From a bacterium (GTDB lineage: Bacteria; Spirochaetota; Spirochaetia; Treponematales; Rectinemataceae): 6,450 bases of DNA. The position numbers were made by a program, and so were the translations under genes. The notes beneath the pieces were generated by a model. It made no database searches, was not told where the DNA came from, and was given only the letters and a program-made list of their open reading frames with translations. Of the stretch, positions 1-4,983 are shown one piece after another. How positions within the stretch are numbered: the first letter of the stretch is position 1; every line of letters starts with the position of its first letter. The DNA is taken from positions 1 to 6,450 of the forward strand of contig JAKALZ010000112.1 in the NCBI GenBank assembly GCA_021813065.1, given 5' to 3'.

Positions 1-1116
1 ATTCGCAATCTCGCGTCGCATCCGAACTTTGGCGGCATGCCGCTCATCGTCGGATTGGGCTGCGAAAAGCTCCAGCCGGAGCGGATCGTGCCAGTCGAAC
101 TGCCGCGCGCGCCGCTGTTGGCGCGTCCGAGGGCGCCGAGCTCATTCGCGGCTCTCGGTCCCACTATCATCAGACTGCAGGAGCAGGCCGGCTTCCCCGC
201 GATGGTCGATGAGATTGTGCGTGCGGCCGAGGTGCGACTCGCGGTGCTCGAAACGCGTCGCCGCGAGTCCTGTCCGCTGTCGGAACTGGTGGTGGGCGTG
301 CAGTGTGGCGGCTCGGACGCGTTTTCCGGTGTGACTGCGAACCCGGCTATCGGGTACGCGTCGGATCTGCTGGTCCGAGCTGGCGCGACGGTAATGTTCT
401 CCGAAGTTACGGAGGTGAGGGACGCGGTTCAGCTCCTGGCGCCGCGCGCGGCTACCCCCGGCGTGGCCGCCGCTCTTGTCCGCGAAATGCGCTGGTACGA
501 CGAGTACCTCGCGCGCGGCGGGGCCGACCGCTCCGCCAACCCTGCGCCGGGCAACAAGAAGGGCGGCCTCGCGAATATCGTGGAAAAAGCGCTCGGGTCG
601 TCCGCAAAGTCGGGCACGAGTCCCATTGTCGGCGTGCTGGGGCCCGGCGAGCGGGCGCCAATCTACGAAAACGCGCAGATTTATGAGCGCGCGCCAGCAT
701 CTGCGCAATTGGGCGGCAGCGCATCTTCGAGCGGCGCCCACCCCGATACAGCTATCGCCGCGTCGCGAGGCCTCTACTTTGCCGCCACGCCCGCGAGCGA
801 CTTCATCTGCGGCACGCTCCAGCTCGCGTCGGGAATGCACCTGCAGGTCTTCTCGACAGGGCGCGGCACTCCTTATGGGCTCGCTTTAGCACCCGTCATA
901 AAAGTCAGCTCCAATTCACGGCTCGCGCACCAGTGGCCAAACCTCATCGACATCGACGCAGGGCGCATCGCTGAGGGACAGGCTTCCATCGAAGAAATTG
1001 GCAGAGAAATTTTCAACTGTATCATCGATGTGGCGAGCGGGCGCAAAAAACCATGGGTCGACCAGTACGGCCTCTACAACGATCTCGTGCTTTTTAATCC
1101 CGGACCGGTAACCTGA
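1..1116 (+). CDS. garD: Galactarate dehydratase (GarD family), 5'-truncated by window edge
   Basis: Frame 1 is open from base 1, and codons before the first ATG (37) already read a family motif (HPNFGG, then [12 protein letters not shown]). The gene therefore starts upstream of the window, and about 371 residues of a roughly 500-residue protein are visible. Family function: cytoplasmic iron-dependent dehydration of meso-galactarate to 5-dehydro-4-deoxy-D-glucarate, first step of hexarate catabolism. Seen in order: [91 protein letters not shown] and the terminal [27 protein letters not shown] and the C-terminus fit GarD as I remember it better than altronate dehydratase UxaA, though both share the fold. 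Oddity: between GPGER and [12 protein letters not shown] there are about 38 residues (codons 655-768) where I recall only a handful in E. coli GarD. The frame stays open, so this is an insertion and not a break. It converges on the lipocalin gene with an 18-nt gap. Confidence 0.93.
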   Translation: MRNLASHPNFGGMPLIVGLGCEKLQPERIVPVELPRAPLLARPRAPSSFAALGPTIIRLQEQAGFPAMVDEIVRAAEVRLAVLETRRRESCPLSELVVGVQCGGSDAFSGVTANPAIGYASDLLVRAGATVMFSEVTEVRDAVQLLAPRAATPGVAAALVREMRWYDEYLARGGADRSANPAPGNKKGGLANIVEKALGSSAKSGTSPIVGVLGPGERAPIYENAQIYERAPASAQLGGSASSSGAHPDTAIAASRGLYFAATPASDFICGTLQLASGMHLQVFSTGRGTPYGLALAPVIKVSSNSRLAHQWPNLIDIDAGRIAEGQASIEEIGREIFNCIIDVASGRKKPWVDQYGLYNDLVLFNPGPVT

Positions 1117-1134
1117 GCGCGCCAACCGCTTTTT

Positions 1135-1668
1135 TCAACGCTCCTTCTGAGGCACCATGTATAACCCCGAGAGATCATACCCTTGCGATACCGCGAGCTG
1201 TTTCATTTGATCGAGCAGCGCGGGGTCGACAGCTGGCGTGCGCGAGAGGAACCAGAGATATTTTCGATTGTTCGCTCCAACGACAGCCCACTGATAGTTT
1301 TCCTGGTCGAGACCAAACACGAGGTAGTCGGCGGCGAAGGGCCAGAAGAACTGCACTTTGAGGGCTGAGGGCTTTGATAAATCGGGAATCCAGGCGACAG
1401 CCTTCGCCTCCGTGAACTTACCATCGAGCGTATTCTTAAAACCGGAATTTACCACAGAAATTTTTCCATCGGGGCGAAGCGCGTATTCCGCGGTGGCGCC
1501 GACGATGCTCGTCTCAAAGAAATGCTGGAATCGGGCAATTTCGTACCACCGGCCGATGTACCGCTGCGGATCGAGGGTAGGTACAAGCGCGAGCGGCTCG
1601 AGCGTAGCCGCGTAGGCGGTGCTCGCGAGGAGCGCCAGCGTCGCGGCGATAATAACGTTTTTCCTCAT
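1135..1668 (-). CDS. blc: Blc-type bacterial lipocalin with a cleavable signal peptide
   Basis: 177 residues. An N-terminal signal peptide (MRKN, hydrophobic core, AYA at 18-20) is followed by a single lipocalin barrel. The first signature GRWYEIARF lies at about 39-47, and the late-strand signature YLWFLSRTP at about 137-145; both are typical of Blc/apolipoprotein-D-like lipocalins. The family binds fatty acids or lysophospholipids and is linked to envelope stress and membrane upkeep. E. coli Blc is an outer-membrane lipoprotein, but this protein has no lipobox and no cysteine anywhere, so I infer a soluble periplasmic or secreted form. The ATG start is set by a strong AAGGAG (complement of 1674-1679) 5 nt upstream. 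The gene is divergent from the dehydrogenase at 1825 and convergent with garD. Ligand unknown. Confidence 0.9.
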   Translation of the reverse strand: MRKNVIIAATLALLASTAYAATLEPLALVPTLDPQRYIGRWYEIARFQHFFETSIVGATAEYALRPDGKISVVNSGFKNTLDGKFTEAKAVAWIPDLSKPSALKVQFFWPFAADYLVFGLDQENYQWAVVGANNRKYLWFLSRTPAVDPALLDQMKQLAVSQGYDLSGLYMVPQKER

Positions 1669-1763
1669 AAAATCTCCTTGGAGTAGTTTATGGTTCAGAT
1701 TTTTTCATACCTCTGACGGCTTCCAAATTAACTCAGGTTGCCATTATGGTACATAATATTGAC

Positions 1764-1780
1764 ATGGTATCGTATACCAT
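1764..1780. promoter_or_regulatory. Perfect 7-3-7 inverted repeat, candidate repressor operator
   Basis: ATGGTAT (1764-1770), spacer CGT, ATACCAT (1774-1780) form a perfect dyad in the divergent gap between the lipocalin and dehydrogenase genes. A further ATGGTAC lies at 1746-1752, and a small CCAT-T-ATGG dyad at 1741-1749. A perfect -35-like TTGACA (1759-1764) abuts the dyad and a GATAAT lies at 1787-1792, but their 22-nt spacing is too long for a normal sigma70 promoter, so the exact promoter is unresolved. TGGTAT/ATACCA half-sites resemble operators of GntR-family (FadR-type) regulators of sugar-acid and hydroxy-acid genes. That assignment is inference; no regulator gene is in the window. 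Confidence 0.5.
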
Positions 1781-1824
1781 TCAAGCGATAATGCAGAACG
1801 AAATATCGGCCGCAAGGAGATACC

Positions 1825-2790
1825 ATGAAAATTTACATCACGCGTAAAATTCCTGAGCCCGGCATTGAACTGCTGCGTTCGCGCTACGACGTCGAAGTGA
1901 ATCCGAACGATAGGCCGCTGACCAGGCAGGAGCTCCTCGAAAAAGTAGCGGGAGCCGACGGCGTCGTGAGTCTCCTCACCGATAGGATCGACGTTGAGGT
2001 CTTCGATGCCGCGCCGCGCTGCAGAGGCTTCGCGAACTACGCCGTGGGCTTCGACAATATGGATATCGCCGAAGCGACAAAACGCAAGATACCGCTCTCG
2101 AACACACCGGAAGTGCTCACGAACGCAACCGCGGAGATGGCCTGGGCGCTTCTCTTCGCGGCGGGGCGGCGCGTAGTCGAGTCGGACGCGGTAATGCGAT
2201 CGGGCGCGTGGGGTGGCTGGGGTCCGCTGCAGTTCATCGGTCAGGAGGTGACGGGCGCGACGCTCGGCGTGGTTGGCGCCGGCCGAATCGGCAGAGCTTT
2301 CGCGCATAAATCGAAGGGCTTTGACATGAAGGTGCTCTACACCGACGAGTTCCGCGGCGAAGAGATGGAGCGCGAGCTCGGCGCCGAGCGCGTACCCCTC
2401 GAGGAGCTGCTGGCGCGCGCTGACTTCGTGTCGCTGCATGTGCCCCTCATGCCCGCGACGCGCCACCTCATCGACGAGCGTGCCCTGCGCAGGATGAAGC
2501 GCACAGCCGTGTTGATCAACACATCGCGCGGGCCTGTGGTCGACGAGGCAGCACTGGTGCGAGCGCTCCGCGAGGGCTGGATCGCCGCGGCGGGCATCGA
2601 TGTCTACGAGCGCGAGCCTATAGCGGCACAGGGCCTCGCCGAGCTCAAGAATGTTGTCATGACGCCTCATACCGCGAGCGCCACTACGACATCGCGCGAC
2701 GGCATGGCCCTCCGCGCCGCGGAGAACCTCATCGCCATGCTTGAAGGAAAGCAGCCGCGCGACTGCCTCAATCCAGAGATATATACATGA
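1825..2790 (+). CDS. D-2-hydroxyacid dehydrogenase, glyoxylate/hydroxypyruvate reductase type
   Basis: 321 residues, the usual family length. An N-terminal catalytic-domain half is followed by a Rossmann NAD(P)-binding domain with GAGRIG at 151-156. The catalytic triad is visible as Arg235 (NTSRGPVVDE), Glu264 (YEREP) and His282 (TPHTASAT). The family reduces 2-oxo acids such as glyoxylate or hydroxypyruvate to D-2-hydroxy acids with NAD(P)H in the cytoplasm. DFVSLHVPLMPATRHLI and the C-terminal ENLIAMLEGKQP stretch resemble GyaR-type glyoxylate reductases, but substrate cannot be read from sequence alone, and phosphoglycerate, lactate or other 2-oxo acids remain possible. The start is fixed by AAGGAGA (1814-1820) 4 nt before ATG. 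The upstream gap holds the inverted repeat at 1764-1780. Nearby garD suggests a sugar-acid or C2/C3 hydroxy-acid pathway, but the gene is not in an operon with it. Confidence 0.92.
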   Translation: MKIYITRKIPEPGIELLRSRYDVEVNPNDRPLTRQELLEKVAGADGVVSLLTDRIDVEVFDAAPRCRGFANYAVGFDNMDIAEATKRKIPLSNTPEVLTNATAEMAWALLFAAGRRVVESDAVMRSGAWGGWGPLQFIGQEVTGATLGVVGAGRIGRAFAHKSKGFDMKVLYTDEFRGEEMERELGAERVPLEELLARADFVSLHVPLMPATRHLIDERALRRMKRTAVLINTSRGPVVDEAALVRALREGWIAAAGIDVYEREPIAAQGLAELKNVVMTPHTASATTTSRDGMALRAAENLIAMLEGKQPRDCLNPEIYT

Positions 2791-2800
2791 GATTTGAGGT

Positions 2801-2820
2801 TGTTTCATCCTTTTGAAACA
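2801..2820. repeat. Short perfect inverted repeat after the dehydrogenase gene
   Basis: TGTTTCA (2801-2807), 6-nt spacer, TGAAACA (2814-2820), starting 10 nt after the dehydrogenase stop. A T5 run follows at 2829-2833. The stem is AT-rich and the T run is 8 nt away, so it would be a poor intrinsic terminator. It could equally be an upstream operator for the osmC-like gene, since it ends exactly where the predicted -35 box begins. Confidence 0.4.
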
Positions 2821-2849
2821 TTGATTCATTTTTAAAATATCTATATTAT
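2821..2849 (+). promoter_or_regulatory. Predicted sigma70-type promoter of the osmC-like gene
   Basis: A -35 element TTGATT (2821-2826), a 17-nt spacer and a -10 element TATTAT (2844-2849; 5 of 6 matches to consensus). Transcription would start near 2856, giving a leader of about 23 nt that contains the Shine-Dalgarno AAGGAG (2867-2872). The -10 box lies in the middle of the 32-bp dyad at 2834-2865. Based on sequence match only. Confidence 0.55.
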
Positions 2850-2865
2850 TATATATAGATATTTT
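2834..2865. promoter_or_regulatory. AT-only-type 13-6-13 dyad over the osmC -10 box, candidate operator
   Basis: AAAATATCTATAT (2834-2846), 6-nt centre, ATATAGATATTTT (2853-2865) form a perfect 13-bp inverted repeat containing one C:G pair per arm. It is centred on the predicted -10 box, the classic place for a repressor to block RNA polymerase. Long AT-rich dyads of this sort are known for ArsR-family redox, metal or persulfide sensors, but the regulator here is unknown and not encoded in the window. Alternatively it is the upper stem of an RNA hairpin if transcripts enter from upstream. Confidence 0.6.
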
Positions 2866-2878
2866 CAAGGAGTGAATC

Positions 2879-3334
2879 ATGGAATCGACAAAACGCGAGA
2901 TGAAAGTGCTCATTACGGGCGAGAGTGAAAACCCGACGAAAATAAATCTTCGATCCGGCAAATTCGCCGTGGTGATCGACGAGCCGAAATCGCTTGGAGG
3001 AACGGACCAGGGGCCGTCTCCCATACAGATGCTTCTCATGTCGCTTGCAGGCTGTCTCAATGTGACGGGACACGAGGTTGCGAAGCAGCGAGGATTAACC
3101 TTGCATGGGATGAAGATACGCATCGAAGGCGTGATGAATCCATGCGCCTTCCTTGGCTGCTCTTTTGAAGAGCGGGCAGGTTTTCAGAATATTCTCGTGA
3201 ACATTGTGCCGGACTTTGAAGGCGCAACGAATGCGCAAATCGAAGAATGGATCAAAGAGACCGAGAATCGTTGCCCTGTGACGGACAATATCCGCGCCGA
3301 TACCAATGTTGAAGTAAAAATCGCTAAAGAATAA
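2879..3334 (+). CDS. OsmC/Ohr-family protein
   Basis: 151 residues, normal for a stand-alone OsmC fold. GGTDQGPSP at 40-48 leads into the helix MLLMSLAGCLNVT, carrying Cys59; the second family cysteine is Cys132 in NRCPVTDNI. In characterised OsmC/Ohr proteins this pair reduces organic hydroperoxides in the cytoplasm, but many members of this YhfA-like branch have no proven substrate. Two further cysteines, Cys89 and Cys94 (CAFLGC), are extra relative to the usual pair as I recall it and could bind metal or a thiol. ATG is set by AAGGAG 6 nt upstream. It is monocistronic, with its own promoter and a strong dyad over the -10 box, and it converges on the ferredoxin pair. Base composition is less GC-rich than the dehydrogenase before it. 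Confidence 0.88.
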   Translation: MESTKREMKVLITGESENPTKINLRSGKFAVVIDEPKSLGGTDQGPSPIQMLLMSLAGCLNVTGHEVAKQRGLTLHGMKIRIEGVMNPCAFLGCSFEERAGFQNILVNIVPDFEGATNAQIEEWIKETENRCPVTDNIRADTNVEVKIAKE

Positions 3335-3353
3335 GCGCTGTAGAAAGAAGTTC

Positions 3354-3385
3354 GCGATGCGCATGGGTTTTTCTTTGCGCATCGC
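3354..3385. terminator. Hairpin in the convergent osmC/ferredoxin gap
   Basis: GCGATGCGCA (3354-3363) and its exact complement TGCGCATCGC (3376-3385) flank a 12-nt T-rich loop, 20 nt after the osmC stop and 11 nt beyond the ferredoxin stop. A 10-bp GC-rich stem between convergent genes suits a shared terminator, but no T run directly follows the stem in either direction, so termination efficiency is uncertain. Confidence 0.5.
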
Positions 3386-3395
3386 ACGCACGGAT

Positions 3396-3749
3396 TTATT
3401 CTTCGATGCGCAATTCCGGATTCGCGGTCAATTTAGCATCGAGCTCTTTTCGTATCTGATCGGGCGCGATCGTTTTTGCAAGCTCGCGGACAATGTGTTC
3501 ATCGGGAAAGCTTATCGCGTTCCAAAGACAGCCCACCATGCAGTTGTTGCAACCCACCATGCAGTGATCGGGATAGAGCACAATCGCTTTGTTGGCTGTT
3601 GTATCAAATCCGAACACGTTTCGTTTTTCACCGCAGGTTACCACACAGAGACCGCATCCAGTGCATTTTGCCGGATCGACGGTGGGATACCAGGTGATAT
3701 TGCTTCTCTCAAGGCCATGCCATTTCGAAAAAAATGTATCTGTTGCCAT
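3396..3749 (-). CDS. Dicluster [4Fe-4S] ferredoxin, second of a tandem paralogous pair
   Basis: 117 residues from MATDTFF. Cluster motif 1 is Cys29-x2-Cys32-x2-Cys35-x3-Cys39; motif 2 is Cys63-x3-Cys67-x2-Cys70-x3-Cys74. All eight ligands for two [4Fe-4S] clusters are present, so it should be a soluble electron carrier. Motif 2 lacks the usual Pro after the last Cys (CLWNAISFP). A conserved leader KWHGLER...WYPTVDPAKC precedes the clusters, and a charged helical-looking tail of about 35 residues follows. A longer reading from TTG at 3770 overlaps the upstream gene; I prefer ATG 3749 because GAAGG, lying within the upstream stop region, is 7 nt away. The adjacent ATG at 3752 is a possible alternative. 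It follows its paralogue by 10 nt and is probably co-transcribed. Redox partner unknown. Confidence 0.85.
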   Translation of the reverse strand: MATDTFFSKWHGLERSNITWYPTVDPAKCTGCGLCVVTCGEKRNVFGFDTTANKAIVLYPDHCMVGCNNCMVGCLWNAISFPDEHIVRELAKTIAPDQIRKELDAKLTANPELRIEE

Positions 3750-3759
3750 CATTGTGCCT

Positions 3760-4125
3760 TCATTTTTCAACCGTGGACGATGAATTGACGATATGATCAG
3801 GATACTTCGAAAGCCTTTCCTGAAGCTCGTTTTTTACGGCAGGATAGATTTTGTACTTGATGATCAGGTTCTTTACCAAAGATTTTGCGTTGCTGGGGAA
3901 TGATATCGCATCTTCGGGGCACACTCTTTGGCAGGTTGTACATCCTATGGAACATGATTGCGGGCTGTATACTCGGTATGTGCCATCTTTCGTGGCAAAC
4001 GCGAACACTCCCGAGCCGCAGCTCAGGAGGCATAAGCCGCAGTTGGTACATTTGGAGTAGTCAATAATGGGGTACCAAGAAACCTCGGAACGTGGCACGC
4101 CGTGCCAATTTTTATCCTTTGCCAT
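3760..4125 (-). CDS. Dicluster [4Fe-4S] ferredoxin, first of a tandem paralogous pair
   Basis: 121 residues. Cys26-x2-Cys29-x2-Cys32-x3-Cys36 and Cys58-x3-Cys62-x2-Cys65-x3-Cys69-Pro70 supply ligands for two [4Fe-4S] clusters. The second motif is x3-spaced at its first gap in both paralogues, unlike the common C-x2-C of clostridial-type ferredoxins. The leader WHGVPRSEVSWYPIIDYSKC aligns with the downstream paralogue (WHG, R, WYP, D and KC shared), and both have AISFP after motif 2; the tails diverge. No signal peptide or membrane segment is seen, so it is cytoplasmic. ATG has a GGAGA Shine-Dalgarno about 7 nt upstream. It has its own promoter (4146-4174). I infer electron supply to an oxidoreductase encoded elsewhere; its partner cannot be named. 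Confidence 0.87.
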   Translation of the reverse strand: MAKDKNWHGVPRSEVSWYPIIDYSKCTNCGLCLLSCGSGVFAFATKDGTYRVYSPQSCSIGCTTCQRVCPEDAISFPSNAKSLVKNLIIKYKIYPAVKNELQERLSKYPDHIVNSSSTVEK

Positions 4126-4140
4126 TTCTATCTCCGTTGT

Positions 4141-4175
4141 TGAATATTATGTCAATATTGCAACATTACGTCAAT
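4141..4175. repeat. Near-perfect direct repeat spanning the ferredoxin promoter
   Basis: Two copies, TGAATATTATGTCAAT (4141-4156) and TGCAACATTACGTCAAT (4159-4175), differ by one inserted base and two T/C changes. One copy covers the -10 box and the other the -35 box. AATATT-N5-AATATT (4143-4159) adds a small dyad over the -10. The layout suggests tandem binding sites for a regulator; partly it may just reflect the similarity of -35 and -10 surroundings. Confidence 0.5.
4146..4174 (-). promoter_or_regulatory. Predicted sigma70-type promoter of the ferredoxin pair
   Basis: On the - strand, -35 TTGACG (complement of 4169-4174), 17-nt spacer, -10 CATAAT (complement of 4146-4151). Each box has 5 of 6 consensus matches. 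Transcription should begin near 4139, leaving a very short leader of about 14 nt that still includes the GGAGA ribosome binding site. Confidence 0.6.
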
Positions 4176-4202
4176 AATTAAGCCGCGAACTCCTGTGGCG
4201 GA

Positions 4203-4233
4203 TTTTGGGGCGCTTTTGGGGCGCTTTTGGGGC
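4203..4233. repeat. 11-bp perfect tandem repeat, 2.8 copies
   Basis: TTTTGGGGCGC occurs at 4203-4213 and 4214-4224, followed by the first 9 bases again at 4225-4233. It lies between the ferredoxin promoter and the end of the ABC operon, in untranslated DNA. No function can be read from it; copy number may vary by slippage. Confidence 0.8.
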
Positions 4234-4251
4234 ATGGCGTCGCGCCAATGC
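4232..4251 (-). terminator. Imperfect hairpin directly after the ABC operon
   Basis: Immediately after the ATPase stop, the - strand reads GCATTGGCG, loop CGA, CGCCATGC: an 8-bp GC-rich stem with one bulged base. It is followed by CCCCAAAA repeats rather than a U tract, so if it ends transcription it is not a canonical intrinsic terminator. Confidence 0.35.
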
Positions 4252-4983
4252 TTAAAGTATGTGCTCGAGGAACTTGCGCGTGCGTTCTTCGCGCGGTGAA
4301 GTGAAGAAGGTTTCAGGCGGCGCCTCTTCGATGATCTGGCCTGCGTCCATGAAGATGATGCGGTGCGCCGCGGCGCGGGCGAATCCCATCTCGTGCGAAA
4401 CCACGAGCATGGTCATGCCTTCGCGCGCGAGTTCCGTCATGACATCGAGGACTTCCTTGATCATTTCGGGGTCGAGCGCGCTCGTCGGCTCGTCGAAGAG
4501 CATGACCTTGGGGTTCATCGCGAGCGCGCGGGCGATGGCGACGCGCTGCTGCTGACCACCGGAGAGCTGTTCGGGCCATGCCTTTTCCTTGTCGGAGAGG
4601 CCAACCTTCGCGAGCAACTTTTTCGCGATCTCGATCGCTTCGTCTTTGTGCTTTTTCAGTACCGAGACCGGCGCGAGCGAAATGTTGTCAAGCACGGACA
4701 GGTGTGGAAAGAGATTGAAGCTCTGAAACACCATGCCGACCTCTTCACGGATATGGCGAATATCAGAGTTGGGGTCGGTGACGCTCTCGCCGTCGATAAG
4801 AATTCTGCCGGAGTCGAGCCGTTCGAGGCGATTCACGGAACGGAGCAGCGTACTCTTTCCCGAACCCGAAGGTCCGATGATGAGCACGACTTCTCCCTTT
4901 TTGACGGTGAGATTGACGCCGCGCAGCGCCTGGACGCTGCCGAACGTTTTTACGGCGTCGACGATTTCAATGTACTTTTCCAC
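4252..4983 (-). CDS. Polar amino acid ABC transporter ATP-binding protein (GlnQ/HisP type)
   Basis: 243 residues, full family length. Walker [10 protein letters not shown] at 37-45, Q-loop Gln87 in [10 protein letters not shown], signature LSGGQQQR from 140, Walker B VMLFDEP at 160-166, D-loop SALD at 168-171 and switch His197 in VVSHEMG are all intact. As a cytoplasmic dimer it powers uptake by the adjacent permease and binding protein. The start is GTG at 4983: an in-frame TGA lies just upstream and no other start precedes Walker A, so the choice is forced. The coding region overlaps the last 17 nt of the permease gene, with a TGAGG ribosome-binding-like stretch inside it, which implies translational coupling. 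Family membership is certain; the particular amino acid is not. Confidence 0.95.
   Translation of the reverse strand: MEKYIEIVDAVKTFGSVQALRGVNLTVKKGEVVLIIGPSGSGKSTLLRSVNRLERLDSGRILIDGESVTDPNSDIRHIREEVGMVFQSFNLFPHLSVLDNISLAPVSVLKKHKDEAIEIAKKLLAKVGLSDKEKAWPEQLSGGQQQRVAIARALAMNPKVMLFDEPTSALDPEMIKEVLDVMTELAREGMTMLVVSHEMGFARAAAHRIIFMDAGQIIEEAPPETFFTSPREERTRKFLEHIL

Noticed and set aside
1105..1135. Possible intrinsic terminator for garD: CGGT...ACCG followed by T6 at 1130-1135
   Set aside because: Only a 4-bp stem with a large loop can be drawn, and the T run overlaps the lipocalin stop region; too weak to call.
1759..1792. TTGACA (1759-1764) with GATAAT (1787-1792) as the dehydrogenase promoter
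   Set aside because: Each box is good, but the 22-nt spacing is well outside the normal 16-18 range, so they are mentioned only as context for the operator.
1744..3123. Long antisense open frame (459 codons) across the dehydrogenase gene
   Set aside because: It lies opposite a gene with complete catalytic motifs and spans two intergenic regulatory regions; the translation is rich in Arg/His shadow sequence and shows no domain.
3750..3770. TTG start at 3770 for the second ferredoxin
   Set aside because: It would overlap the paralogue's coding end, has no Shine-Dalgarno, and adds residues absent from the paralogue; the ATG at 3749 has GAAGG at proper spacing.
4141..4160. Fnr/Crp-type box (TTGA-N6-TCAA) at the ferredoxin promoter
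   Set aside because: The TTGA and TCAA halves present are separated by 8 nt instead of 6, so they do not fit the family consensus.
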